Source: DAOUMF01 sp034411955 (GTDB taxonomy: Bacteria; Chloroflexota; Dehalococcoidia; SM23-28-2; RBG-16-64-32). From it: a stretch of 21,890 bases of DNA. Numbering within the stretch: the stretch's first letter is position 1; the number at the start of each line of letters is the position of its first letter. Location of the stretch: assembly GCA_034411955.1 (NCBI GenBank), contig DAOUMF010000151.1, positions 1 through 21,890 on the forward strand, written 5' to 3'. Below, piece after piece: positions 1-8,148 of this stretch. The notes beneath the pieces were generated by a model. It ran no database searches. It was not told the DNA's origin and saw only the letters and a list, made by a program, of their open reading frames with translations. The translations under genes were made by a program, and so were the position numbers.

Positions 1-91
1 GCAACCTGCTGACGGCGCCTGGGTTTGGCGTGTACGTCATGGAGGGAGGCTCCAGGCGTCTGATCAAGAACACCACCGTGTTCGCGGAGTG
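1..91 (+). repeat. Direct repeat copy 1 (91 bp perfect, 384 bp period)
   Basis: Bases 1-91 recur without mismatch at 385-475; the copies diverge only from base 92 on (t versus c). The offset of 384 bp is 128 codons, so the duplication keeps frame and adds a pair of protein modules. The left edge is cut by the window start. Confidence 0.95.
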
Positions 92-569
92 TGGGTACGG
101 CTGGGACGCGGTGCAGGGGATCTCCAACGAGCGGCTGAGTGTAATACCGAGTGGTGCAGATGTGACTGGGCCACCCTGCCCCAAGCTGTTGCCGCCGGGC
201 GGGATGCTGGTGCAGGGACCGGGCACCGCCATCTACGTGATGCAGGATGGCTTGAAGCGGGGTATTCCCAACCCGGTCACCTTTGAAGCCAAGGGGTTCC
301 AATGGGGTAACGTCAATCGGCTGCCTAAGAGCGTCATGGCGGCCATCCCCAACGGTGACCCGCTACCGAACGCGATGGCCGACGGCAACCTGCTGACGGC
401 GCCTGGGTTTGGCGTGTACGTCATGGAGGGAGGCTCCAGGCGTCTGATCAAGAACACCACCGTGTTCGCGGAGTGCGGCTATGACTGGGACGCCGTGCAG
501 GGCATCTCTGCTGGCCGCCTGAGTGGGATACCGAGGGGCGCAGACGTGACCGGGTCACCCTGCCCCTAG
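3..569 (+). CDS. Repeat-containing surface/secreted-type protein, C-terminal part (5' end outside window)
   Basis: The frame is open from the first bases of the window to a TAG at 567-569, so this is the C-terminal ~188 residues of a longer protein. A GTG at 30 is only an internal codon, because the repeat unit already starts before it. The sequence is built of ~64-residue modules in the order A-B-A'. Module A carries VYVMEGGSRRLIKN, then a GY.WDAVQGIS motif and an IP.GADVTG ending; module B carries IYVMQDGLKRGIPN and GFQWGNVNRLP. Such short aromatic and glycine-rich modules with a 'tyrosine-valine-methionine, basic, proline-asparagine' pattern occur in repeat tails of bacterial surface or cell-wall-associated proteins; I do not recognise a named domain. 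No catalytic domain is visible in this part. The first and last modules are nearly identical at DNA level. Function unknown. Confidence 0.75.
   Translation, partial: NLLTAPGFGVYVMEGGSRRLIKNTTVFAECGYGWDAVQGISNERLSVIPSGADVTGPPCPKLLPPGGMLVQGPGTAIYVMQDGLKRGIPNPVTFEAKGFQWGNVNRLPKSVMAAIPNGDPLPNAMADGNLLTAPGFGVYVMEGGSRRLIKNTTVFAECGYDWDAVQGISAGRLSGIPRGADVTGSPCP
385..475 (+). repeat. Direct repeat copy 2 (partner of 1-91)
   Basis: Second copy of the 91-bp perfect direct repeat inside the repeat protein. Similarity continues at lower identity to the stop codon at 567-569 (compare 92-180 with 476-564). Confidence 0.95.
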
Positions 570-596
570 GCGCGCTCCATCAAGACGACTGACGCG

Positions 597-633
597 ACCT
601 GCTGACCGTCATATTCCTCATAGAGTAGCAGGT
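597..633 (+). terminator. Inverted repeat downstream of the repeat-protein gene, possible terminator
   Basis: ACCTGCT (597-603) pairs perfectly with AGCAGGT (627-633) across a 23-nt loop, 28 bp after the stop codon. No T-run follows, so it is at best an atypical terminator; it could also be chance. Confidence 0.25.
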
Positions 634-915
634 GTCAATCTACGCAAATTCACCGTGACGCGTCGCTCCCACACGTAACGGACCATCCAGCGGAGCCAGC
701 CCGACTGACATTCGGCGGCGGTGTCTCGGTTCCACCGTTGCGGTGCCTCAGCGTCAGGTCGCGGCTCACCGGGAGGCTCTGGGAGACCTCTTCCCACCGC
801 ACACGAATCGCCGCTGGGCATCAACAGTGGGTTCCCTCATTGCGTAGAAACCGGCTGTGCACGTGTAGGAGACGGTGGGGACGCATGAAGGGCCAGGCCG
901 ATACAGCGATTGGCA

Positions 916-944
916 TTGCCGCGACTCAGACCCGCCCGTATACT
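916..944 (+). promoter_or_regulatory. Putative sigma-70-type promoter upstream of yfhO
   Basis: -35-like TTGCCG (916-921), 17-bp spacer, -10 TATACT (939-944, five of six consensus bases). It would start transcription near 951 and give a leader of about 280 nt before the chosen yfhO start, unusually long unless the true start lies further upstream. Confidence 0.4.
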
Positions 945-1231
945 AGCTCCAAAGCGTGTGGTGATGCGGTCTATGCACCCAGATCTACTGACGTTGCGTC
1001 CCGCCTCGCCGCTCCGCTGTTGGCCGATACCGCCCATAGCTCGATACAGAGCTTCCCTCTTGGACTCTGACCGAGAGCATTGAAGTCGTTGACGGTGAGG
1101 ATGCAGGTCTGACACCTCCTGGCGACCCGTACGATGATCTGGAGGGGCCGCACGAGAAGTGCGGCAACCCGGAGGATTGCCGGCCTGAGGCCCGGGGCGT
1201 CGTAGCGGCCGCTGTCAGCCTTCCCAGCGGG

Positions 1232-3700
1232 TTGCGGAAAGCACTCGCACAGCGCATCCCGCAGCACGTTCACTGGCGGAGACTTGGCCCGCTGTTCCTG
1301 CTTCTGCTTGTCGTTCTGTATTTCTGGCCTTTCTTCTTGCGCGGCGAGGTCATCGCGCCCGTAGACCTGTTGATGAACTACCCTCCTTGGTCCTCCCTGG
1401 CCCCGGACGATTTCCGCGAAAAGAACAACCTGCGCAGCGATGTCATTGACAACAACATCCCGAGGTTCAGCGAGATCAGGGAAGGCATCATCGATGGCGA
1501 TCTTCGTCTGTGGACGCCCCTCAAGGCCCAAGGGCGCCCGTTGGCCTCCGTGTTGCAGAGTTCTTTCTTTCACCCGCTTACGCTGTTCCTGATCACTGTC
1601 TTTCCCCTCGCGCAGGGCTTTTCCCTGCTGATCGCGGCGAAACTTGGCCTTTCTGGGTTCTTCATGTATCTCTTCCTGCGCACGTTGGATGTCAGCCGGG
1701 CGGGATCCGTGCTTGGCGGGGTCGCCTATATGTTCAGCGGATTCAACGTAGTCTGGTTGTTGTGGCCGCACACCCTTGTCAGCTCTTTTGCCCCCCTCCT
1801 CTTCCTACAGGTCGAGAAGCTCGTGCGAAGCCCCAGGCCGCGCAACATAGCTTTCTTGTCCGTGGTCGTGGCGATCATGGTATTCGGCGGCTTCCCCTCG
1901 GTCGCCGGCTACTTTTTCTATGCGGCGGGGCTGTATTTCCTGGCTCGACTGGCCCAAACGCTAGTGCGAAGTGCCGACTGGAAGAGGGCGCTCTGGACAG
2001 GTGGCGCTTTCGGCCTCAGCTTTGCACTGGGGGCAGGCATCACCGCGCTCCAACTGCTGCCCACCCTGGAGCACGTAGATTTCATCGATCTCAGCTACAG
2101 AAAAGGTCTGTCCCATGCCAGCCTGCCGTTGAAGCAGGGGATCCAGCTAGCATTCCCGAACTATTATGGCAACCAGGTGTTCGGCAACTTTGAGGGACAC
2201 GGGCTTAAGAACCTCAACGAATCGTCCGGCTACGTGGGCATCATAACCCTTGGCTTGGCTCTATGGGGATTTGGGGTCAGCCTCGTACGGCGTCGAGGCC
2301 CGGCCGTGTTCCTCGGAGCGCTGGCTCTCCTTAGCCTCGCGATCATCTATGAGATTGGGCCGTTCCTGGATCTGGTGCGTCCCTTCCCGGTGTTCGAGAA
2401 TAATCCAAGCATAAGGTTGCTCTCAGTTTTCGGATTTGCCGCCGCAGCTGTAGCGGCCTTCGGGTTCGATGAACTGCGGCACTTTCGGCCCTTGGGCTGG
2501 CTCAGTCGGGCTTCGTTACTGGCGGTGGGGGCGGCCGGGACGACAGTGGCCGGGATGCTTGGCTATCTGGGCTACGAGATCCTCCAGCGGCGGGAATTCC
2601 TCTCGCACTTCGTGCACAACTTCCCCATTATGGAACTCCACACCTTCCGCCTCGTCACCGTGGCCTTTGGGCTCTCTTTGGTGATGCTGTTCCTCATTCT
2701 TGTCTTCCTTCACCTGCGCCGATCGGTGGCAGCTCTTCCCTTTGCCCTGGTGGTGCTGGTCCTCGTGAGTTCGGACCTGCTGGTCTTCGGCTACCGCCAG
2801 AACCCAACGGTGCCCGATGAGTACTTCTACCCGGAGACGCCGGCCATCCGATTCCTCAAGACACATATGCGGCCCTACGAGCGAATGGCTCCCTTCGACC
2901 GCACATTCATGATTCCGGGGACCGAGTTGATCTACGGACTCAATAGCTCGTTCAGCCACAACCTCTATAGCCAGAGGCAGCGCGAGCTCATGCGCGCCTT
3001 TTCGGAGAAGCCCTTTGCGAGCCCCACGGCGGCGGTCCCCATCAGCAAACGCACAGACTTCTCGTCTCCCATCATCGATGTCCTCGGCATCAGGTTCCTC
3101 ACCATCCGATACAGCTCTGATCTGTTCGATCTCGCCCCGGAACTCCAGGCACGCTATGACCTAGTGTATGCCAACCCCGGCGAGATCAAGATCTACGAGA
3201 ACAAGCGATTCGCGCCCGCGTTTCTGGCCCCTACTGTCATTCACATTGAAGACCCGGAAGATATCCTGCCCACGATGCAGCGCGGTGGCTTTGACCCACG
3301 GCAGGTCGCTATTGTCGAGGAGGCTCCCCCGGCGGAGTGGGAAGCGACCCTCCGGGACACGGCCGACGGTGCGTCATCTGTCACGGTCACGGAGTATGGC
3401 AGCGATAGCGCCGCCTATGAAGTAGAGGCGTCAACGCCAGCTCTGCTGGTAGTCCCGGAGCTGTATCACCCCGGATGGAAGGCATCCGTGGACGGGCAGC
3501 CCACGAAGATCTACCAGGCTAACTACATCTTCCGGGGTGTCTTCGTGGGTGCGGGGCAGCACGAGGTGGAGTTCAAGTATCGGCCAGCGTCCTTCCGCAC
3601 AGGTCTGATTATCTCGGCGGTTGCGCTATGCGGCGTCGGCGGCCTCATCGTGCTGGATGCAGGGTGGAGGCGGCTACGTCGAGGGCGACAGCACCTCTGA
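1232..3700 (+). CDS. YfhO-family multi-pass membrane protein
   Basis: This 822-residue protein fits the bacterial membrane protein YfhO family, large polytopic proteins thought to act in glycosylation of cell-surface polymers; some members are implicated in modifying teichoic acids, but the substrate here is unknown. Hydrophobic segments begin at residues ~20-36 and recur through about residue 510. A soluble C-terminal region then ends with the family-typical YHPGWKASVDG motif (745-755), followed by a last membrane helix (~789-810) and a basic tail. Early loop residues VIAPVDLLMNYPPW are also typical. The start is a TTG with no good ribosome-binding site; no ATG or GTG exists upstream in frame, and the first downstream ATG (near 1372) would remove the first helix. 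The frame is open back to 1040, so the N-terminus is uncertain. It ends 57 bp from the convergent glycosyltransferase gene. Confidence 0.85.
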   Translation: MRKALAQRIPQHVHWRRLGPLFLLLLVVLYFWPFFLRGEVIAPVDLLMNYPPWSSLAPDDFREKNNLRSDVIDNNIPRFSEIREGIIDGDLRLWTPLKAQGRPLASVLQSSFFHPLTLFLITVFPLAQGFSLLIAAKLGLSGFFMYLFLRTLDVSRAGSVLGGVAYMFSGFNVVWLLWPHTLVSSFAPLLFLQVEKLVRSPRPRNIAFLSVVVAIMVFGGFPSVAGYFFYAAGLYFLARLAQTLVRSADWKRALWTGGAFGLSFALGAGITALQLLPTLEHVDFIDLSYRKGLSHASLPLKQGIQLAFPNYYGNQVFGNFEGHGLKNLNESSGYVGIITLGLALWGFGVSLVRRRGPAVFLGALALLSLAIIYEIGPFLDLVRPFPVFENNPSIRLLSVFGFAAAAVAAFGFDELRHFRPLGWLSRASLLAVGAAGTTVAGMLGYLGYEILQRREFLSHFVHNFPIMELHTFRLVTVAFGLSLVMLFLILVFLHLRRSVAALPFALVVLVLVSSDLLVFGYRQNPTVPDEYFYPETPAIRFLKTHMRPYERMAPFDRTFMIPGTELIYGLNSSFSHNLYSQRQRELMRAFSEKPFASPTAAVPISKRTDFSSPIIDVLGIRFLTIRYSSDLFDLAPELQARYDLVYANPGEIKIYENKRFAPAFLAPTVIHIEDPEDILPTMQRGGFDPRQVAIVEEAPPAEWEATLRDTADGASSVTVTEYGSDSAAYEVEASTPALLVVPELYHPGWKASVDGQPTKIYQANYIFRGVFVGAGQHEVEFKYRPASFRTGLIISAVALCGVGGLIVLDAGWRRLRRGRQHL

Positions 3701-3757
3701 GAAGGCCGGGCGGACAATAGGAGGGCGCTCCTTGAACTGGCGGCATTGGGCCGGGGT

Positions 3758-6700
3758 TCAGAGGGCTATATTGAAGGGACGTCGCAGGTCCAGGTTCGGG
3801 TTGTAGTAGGGATCGCGGTACTCTCCTGGGTTACCCCACCGTGCCCGGAAGAACTTCTCGTCCTCGTCCGGGTGAAGGCTGCCGCGGCTGGCACTTTCGT
3901 AATGGTAGAGGGCGGCGAAGGGCGTGTAGACAATGCGGTAACCCTTCTGCTGCGCCCGGAGGCAGTAATCCACGTCATTGAAGGCCACGCGCAGGCGCTC
4001 GTCGAAGCCCCCCAGCTCCTGGAAGACTGAGGATCTCGTCAGCATGCAGGCCCCCGTCACCGCCGAGCAGTTGTGGATGCACTCGCCCAGCCCGAAATAG
4101 CCGCCGTGGTCAACGTTTCCGGCGGACCCGCCGCCCAGCCCCATGATGATCCCCTCATGCTGCACCCGGCCGTCGGGATAGAAGAGACGGGCCCCCACGG
4201 CGGCCACATCCGGCCGCTGACCGTGCTCCAGCATCGCCTCTATCCAATCAGGTGATATGACCGCGGTGTCGTTGTTCAGGAAGATGACAGTGTCGCCTTC
4301 CGCTTCCCGCGTTGTCAGGTTCACGATCTTAGCGAAATTGAATTCGTGGGGATACCTGATCACGGTTCCCTTGTGGGAGGACAGGTAGTCAAGGGTTTCC
4401 CGTTCACGGCTGCCGTTGTCCACGACGATGATCTCATAGTTGCGGTATGTGGACTTCTTCCGAATGCTCTCTATGCATTGGCGGAGCATCTGCAAGCCGT
4501 CGCGAGTAGGGATGATGATACACACCCGGGGATTCCCTGTGATCCCGTACTTGACCCTATGGTGGGTCTTGCACAGGCCGTCCAGCACTCGGCCCTTCAG
4601 TCCTTGCCTGGTCAGAGAGTCCTTGAGCGCCTTCGTGGCGGCACGGTAGGCGAACCCTTTGGCCTCGACAGAAGCGGCCGCGGAGCCTGGGATCTTTCGC
4701 CAAGTGTACAGGGGCTTCGCGATATGGGACACCTTGTCAGTGAGCTGGGTGATCCGGAGCACCAGATCGTAGTCCTGACTCCCGTCGTAGCCGTACCGGA
4801 ATCCGCCGAGCTGGTCTACCAACGCCTTGCGGAATACGCTCAGGTGGCTCACGTAGTTCATGGACATTTGGAGGTCCGGCGACCAGTCTGGCTTGAAGAA
4901 GGGCTCCACCAGCCCACCGTCCGGTTCCATCTTGTCCTCGTCGCTGTAGACGTAGTCGAGGTCACGCCTCTCGTTGAGCAGCTTCACCACCTCAAACAGG
5001 GCGTCCGGCTTCAGTTCGTCGTCGTGGTCCAGCAGTCCAATGAACTCGCCGGCGGCGAGGGCCAAGGCGGCGTTGGACGCGCCAGCGATGCCCTGATTCT
5101 TCTCGAGGTAAGTGACCTTGATCCGCCGGTCGGCCTTAGCTTGCTGCTCTAGAAGGTCGCGCACGCCAGGGCGGCTCGACCCATCGTCGGCGATGCACAG
5201 CTCCCAGTTGTCGTAAAGCTGGGCACGCACGGATTCGATGGCGTCGCGCAGCCAGGCCGGCTCCGGGTCATAGACGGGCGTGATGATGCTTACCAGGGGT
5301 CGATAGTCAAGCCGTGTCGCCTCCTGTCTCAAGCGTCTCGTCCGGGCCGGGGTCAGGGCATGCGCTTTCAGCCAGAGCTGGTACTGGTCGTCCAGGGTGG
5401 GGTGGGAGGCCGCAATGGAGCCTCGCCGGATATCTGGTATCCACTCCCAGAACCGGATCAGGCGACCGAAGAAGGCGAAAGGGCCGCGGGTGATGATGAC
5501 GTTCAGCCCCCGGCTAAAGGCGATGAAGGCGAGGCGGCGCCGCGTGCCTTCCGGGGCCAGCCATCGGATGGGTCGCCTAACTCGCTCCAGCAGGCGGTAG
5601 CCCACGCTGTTCCGCATTTGTTCCAGTTGGTGGGTGGAGGAGGCAGCTTGCACATTGGCGCGGTGCAGGGCCGCCTCGATGTTGGCGATGTGGCTGTCCT
5701 TCTCGGCCACGAGGGCATCCTTCTGGCGCAAGACGGCGTCCTTCTCGGATATGAGGGCATCCCTGGCGGCTAGGGCCGCGTCTCGCTCAGATATCAGCGC
5801 ATGCTGTCTGTTGATGGTGTGGTCTCGGTCGGCAAGGGTCCTGTCCTTCTTGGCGAGAGCGACGGAGTGCTCGTTGCGGAGCCGGGCCACGTCGAAGTCA
5901 CGCTCGCACGAGGCCATCTTCAGGCGCTGGATGTGGGACGCTATGTTCGCCTGCGTGGCTGAGGTCAGAGCGGCGCTCACGGGGCTCCGCTTGACGATAG
6001 ACTCGATCCGCTTGAGATGCTCCTTCACCTTGGCGACATCTCTGAGGATATGCTCCGAGTAGTCCGGAGGATCGTTGAGAAGGCGAGGCAACCGCTGGGC
6101 GAGATCGCGGCAATCTCGAAAGAGCCATCCCTCGAGATCTCTGTCCCGCATGAACTCCTGGATCTTGGTGGTGCCCTCGGAGTCCAAGGCCAGGAACGGA
6201 ACATTACTGGCGTAGGCGAAGAGGCAACCATGGAGGGAGCAGCTCACAAACGCGTCCAACTGACTAATGAGATTGAGTGCCTGCCGGGGCTGAAGGTAGG
6301 GTGCCGTCTCAGAGCCCGGAACCGCTTCTGCCAGCAACTCCATGCGATCCCTATCGTTGGCATAGTGCATAAGGGGTACGAAGAGTGTGCGCCAGTCGTT
6401 GAGTTCTCTGAGGATGCCATCGGCCCCGTCGCAGGCGGGGAAGGCAGCGGGGCTGAACTGGAAACCGATAGCTGGCCGCTTGAGCCGAAAGCCTGACTTC
6501 TTGCCCTTCAGGACGAGGGACACACAGGGAACAACCGCCACATCGGGCACGGCCGTGACTAGGCGATCCCTGTCTGCGCTGGAACGGACCGACACGTAGT
6601 CGTACGCGCGCAGGTAGTCCAGATCGCGGCTGGCTGTCAGTCCGACTGCGTTTAGCAGATGAGGGCCAGGCACCCGGAACCGGTCGTAGTAGCCGCCGTC

Positions 6701-6892
6701 GGGGTCGCGGATGAGGTGACCGCCGCCGATGATGAGCCGACCGTACATGGAGGGATCGAACTCCAGCGGGTTAGGCACCTCGTAGAGGACCCCACGCTTG
6801 TTGAGGAAGTCCTCCATCGCCAGGCGAATAGCCTTGTCGCCCGTGTTGTCGTAGACGGTATCAAGCAGCAGGCCGACCGGTCGAAGATTCAT
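3758..6892 (-). CDS. Fusion protein: pyruvyl-transferase-like domain, coiled coil, two GT2 glycosyltransferase domains
   Basis: A 1044-residue protein with three parts. Residues 1-~290 resemble the polysaccharide pyruvyl transferase family: DNTGDKAI near the N-terminus, LIIGGGHLIRD (53-63) and CSLHGCLFAYA (218-228). Residues ~345-415 form a coiled coil with an acidic residue (mostly Asp) nearly every seventh position. After the linker NSVGYRLLERVRR (428-440) come two GT-A folds: GT2 domain 1 (~533-745) with DDGS (569-572) and a metal-binding LDHDD (621-625), and GT2 domain 2 (~789-1005) with DNGS (825-828), LNNDT (872-876) and FNDVDYCLRA (971-980). It probably adds two sugars in the cytosol to a lipid-linked or protein-linked glycan; whether the N-terminal domain still transfers pyruvate is unknown. 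ATG start, weak ribosome-binding site, extended -10 promoter about 110 bp upstream. It is divergent from the rhamnose operon. A transferase fused to GTs is supported; exact donors are not. Confidence 0.85.
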   Translation of the reverse strand: MNLRPVGLLLDTVYDNTGDKAIRLAMEDFLNKRGVLYEVPNPLEFDPSMYGRLIIGGGHLIRDPDGGYYDRFRVPGPHLLNAVGLTASRDLDYLRAYDYVSVRSSADRDRLVTAVPDVAVVPCVSLVLKGKKSGFRLKRPAIGFQFSPAAFPACDGADGILRELNDWRTLFVPLMHYANDRDRMELLAEAVPGSETAPYLQPRQALNLISQLDAFVSCSLHGCLFAYASNVPFLALDSEGTTKIQEFMRDRDLEGWLFRDCRDLAQRLPRLLNDPPDYSEHILRDVAKVKEHLKRIESIVKRSPVSAALTSATQANIASHIQRLKMASCERDFDVARLRNEHSVALAKKDRTLADRDHTINRQHALISERDAALAARDALISEKDAVLRQKDALVAEKDSHIANIEAALHRANVQAASSTHQLEQMRNSVGYRLLERVRRPIRWLAPEGTRRRLAFIAFSRGLNVIITRGPFAFFGRLIRFWEWIPDIRRGSIAASHPTLDDQYQLWLKAHALTPARTRRLRQEATRLDYRPLVSIITPVYDPEPAWLRDAIESVRAQLYDNWELCIADDGSSRPGVRDLLEQQAKADRRIKVTYLEKNQGIAGASNAALALAAGEFIGLLDHDDELKPDALFEVVKLLNERRDLDYVYSDEDKMEPDGGLVEPFFKPDWSPDLQMSMNYVSHLSVFRKALVDQLGGFRYGYDGSQDYDLVLRITQLTDKVSHIAKPLYTWRKIPGSAAASVEAKGFAYRAATKALKDSLTRQGLKGRVLDGLCKTHHRVKYGITGNPRVCIIIPTRDGLQMLRQCIESIRKKSTYRNYEIIVVDNGSRERETLDYLSSHKGTVIRYPHEFNFAKIVNLTTREAEGDTVIFLNNDTAVISPDWIEAMLEHGQRPDVAAVGARLFYPDGRVQHEGIIMGLGGGSAGNVDHGGYFGLGECIHNCSAVTGACMLTRSSVFQELGGFDERLRVAFNDVDYCLRAQQKGYRIVYTPFAALYHYESASRGSLHPDEDEKFFRARWGNPGEYRDPYYNPNLDLRRPFNIAL

Positions 6893-6982
6893 GACTCAGC
6901 ACCGATGCTGTTCGTGGGTGCTCCCGCTCCCAGAGAAATGAAGCATTCTGGGGAGACGCCGCTTCCTGGATCACAGTTGTGG

Positions 6983-7011
6983 AGGACATCCCTCGTAGGG
7001 CAAATTATATC
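6983..7011 (+). promoter_or_regulatory. Weak candidate promoter for the rhamnose operon
   Basis: -35-like AGGACA (6983-6988, four of six), 17-bp spacer, -10-like TATATC (7006-7011, overlapping the -10 on the other strand). It would leave a leader of about 190 nt before the GT2 gene. Low confidence; it shares the AT-rich island with the stronger minus-strand signal. Confidence 0.25.
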
Positions 7012-7012
7012 A
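7004..7012 (-). promoter_or_regulatory. Extended -10 promoter for the GT fusion gene
   Basis: On the minus strand the bases read TGATATAAT: a perfect TATAAT preceded by the TGN extension. No good -35 is present at 15-18 bp, as expected for extended -10 promoters. Transcription would begin near 6997, about 105 nt before the ATG at 6892. Confidence 0.5.
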
Positions 7013-7029
7013 GCCGTCAGGCGACGGCT
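7012..7029. promoter_or_regulatory. Perfect 7-bp inverted repeat beside the divergent promoters (possible operator)
   Basis: AGCCGTC (7012-7018) and GACGGCT (7023-7029) form a perfect stem with a 4-nt loop. It sits immediately upstream of the minus-strand -10 and downstream of the plus-strand -10, where a bound repressor would block both. No T-run follows, so it is not a standard terminator. Confidence 0.3.
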
Positions 7030-7208
7030 TCTAGCACCGCCCTGAACCGGCGGGCTCCCCGCAGTGGCCAGCTTCCCCTAGCAGAGAACAGCCACAGGGA
7101 TGGGCCGCCCGCCCCTTCCATGCTTGGAGTCGAAGCACTTGCGAAGACCCGTACGCTGTGGTTTCATGCCATTGTGCCGCCTGGCAGGGGTCCCTGATAC
7201 CTGTGGCA

Positions 7209-8126
7209 ATGAAGCTTTCGCCCAAAGTTGCCGTCGTCGTCCTCAACTGGAACGGCCTCGCCGATACCAGCGAGTGCCTGGAGTCGCTGCAGGCCATTGC
7301 GTACCCCAACTACGAGACCATCGTTATGGATAACGGCTCCTCCGGAGACGATGCGCGGGTTCTCCGAGAGAGGTTCGGCGATTCCATCCGGCTCATCGCT
7401 AGCCCGGAGAACCTTGGCTTCGCTGGCGGCTGCAACCTGGCGATGCGGGAGGCGCTGGCCAATGGAGCCGACTACCTGCTGCTGCTGAACAACGACGTGA
7501 CGGTAGACACACAGTTCCTCGATGAACTGGTGCGGGCCGCCGAAGGGCTGCCCGCTGCGGCGGCCCTCTGCCCCAAAGCGTACTTTCACGAGCGCCCGAC
7601 CGTTCTCTGCTCCACCGGCGGGCGGGTGAATATCTGGGCGGGAACCGCCCGCCAGGTGGGCCGGGGCGAGGAGGACAGCGGTCAGTACGAAGAGCTGGCG
7701 GAGCGGGACTACGCCGACGGCGCCTGCATGCTCATCAGGCGGGAGGCCCTGCAGCGGGTGGGCCTCCTGGACGAGGAGTACTTCGCGTACTGGGAGGAGA
7801 CGGACTGGTGCGCCCGCGCGGTTGAAGCGGGCTACAAATGCTACTATGTGCCGGCGGCGCGCGTTTGGCACAAGACGGCCCGCTCACAGGCCCCGGATAG
7901 CGATTATCATTACTTGTTCCGACGCAACGCTCTTCTCTTCCTGCGCAAGCGGAAATCGCCTCTGCACTTGCTGTCCGCGGTGAGCCTTTACTTATTCGTT
8001 CTCGGGCCGTTCTACCTGATGAGGCACCCAGGGGCGATACGGAGGTTGCCGGCGGAGGCGCGCGCCTTCATGTGGCACCTCACGAGCTTCTTTCGACCCC
8101 GCGGCGCGGCCGTTCGAAGGACGTGA
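7209..8126 (+). CDS. GT2 family glycosyltransferase, rhamnosyltransferase-like
   Basis: A 305-residue GT-A fold glycosyltransferase acting in the cytosol on a lipid-linked glycan. Family motifs: VAVVVLNWNG at the N-terminus, DNGSS (41-45), ENLGFAGGCN (67-76), the metal/nucleotide site LNNDV (93-97), then DGACMLIRREAL and YWEETDWCARA in the acceptor half. This motif set is shared by WbbL-like rhamnosyltransferases, and the next four genes make dTDP-rhamnose, so rhamnose is the likely donor sugar (inference). A hydrophobic patch near the C-terminus (LSAVSLYLFVLGPFYL) may dock it on the membrane. I chose ATG 7209 because it gives the usual short N-terminus; GTG 7203 has better spacing from CAGGGGT (7185-7191), and the frame stays open to GTG 7158. 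It is the first gene of the operon, 22 bp before rmlA. Confidence 0.85.
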   Translation: MKLSPKVAVVVLNWNGLADTSECLESLQAIAYPNYETIVMDNGSSGDDARVLRERFGDSIRLIASPENLGFAGGCNLAMREALANGADYLLLLNNDVTVDTQFLDELVRAAEGLPAAAALCPKAYFHERPTVLCSTGGRVNIWAGTARQVGRGEEDSGQYEELAERDYADGACMLIRREALQRVGLLDEEYFAYWEETDWCARAVEAGYKCYYVPAARVWHKTARSQAPDSDYHYLFRRNALLFLRKRKSPLHLLSAVSLYLFVLGPFYLMRHPGAIRRLPAEARAFMWHLTSFFRPRGAAVRRT

Positions 8127-8134
8127 CCAAACGC

Positions 8135-8144
8135 GAGGGGAGGG
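8135..8144 (+). promoter_or_regulatory. Strong ribosome-binding site of rmlA
   Basis: A purine run, GAGGGGAGGG, ends 4 nt before the ATG at 8149. It supports this start over the GTG at codon 16, which would give the more usual short N-terminus. Confidence 0.6.
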
Positions 8145-8148
8145 TCAG

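Larger units (their letters stand above)
570..1231. other. 662-bp region without a supported gene
   Basis: No open frame here has a recognisable product, a good ribosome-binding site or a family motif; the short frames on both strands look like chance in GC-rich DNA. It holds an inverted repeat at 597-633 just after the repeat-protein gene and a sigma-70-like promoter at 916-944. From 1040 the frame of the downstream yfhO gene is already open (the last in-frame stop is TAG at 1037-1039), and codons from about 1124 show GC-rich third positions, so a longer N-terminus of that protein is possible. Confidence 0.6.
6893..7208. other. Divergent intergenic region (316 bp) between the GT fusion gene and the rhamnose operon
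   Basis: No gene seen. It contains an AT-rich island around 7001-7011 in otherwise GC-rich DNA, with -10 elements readable on both strands, and a perfect hairpin-forming inverted repeat directly beside it at 7012-7029. It is the likely shared control region for both transcription units. Confidence 0.6.

Noticed and set aside
1..569. Direct repeats as a CRISPR array
   Set aside because: The repeats are long, lie in one open frame and encode protein modules; the spacer between them is coding and related in sequence.
3719..3732. Small inverted repeat AGGAG/CTCCT between yfhO and the GT fusion gene as a terminator
   Set aside because: Only five pairs with a 4-nt loop and no T-run; too weak to call.
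4346..5152. 268-codon plus-strand frame opposite the GT fusion gene
   Set aside because: Antisense shadow of the GT2 domain 1 coding region; no family motifs and no ribosome site.
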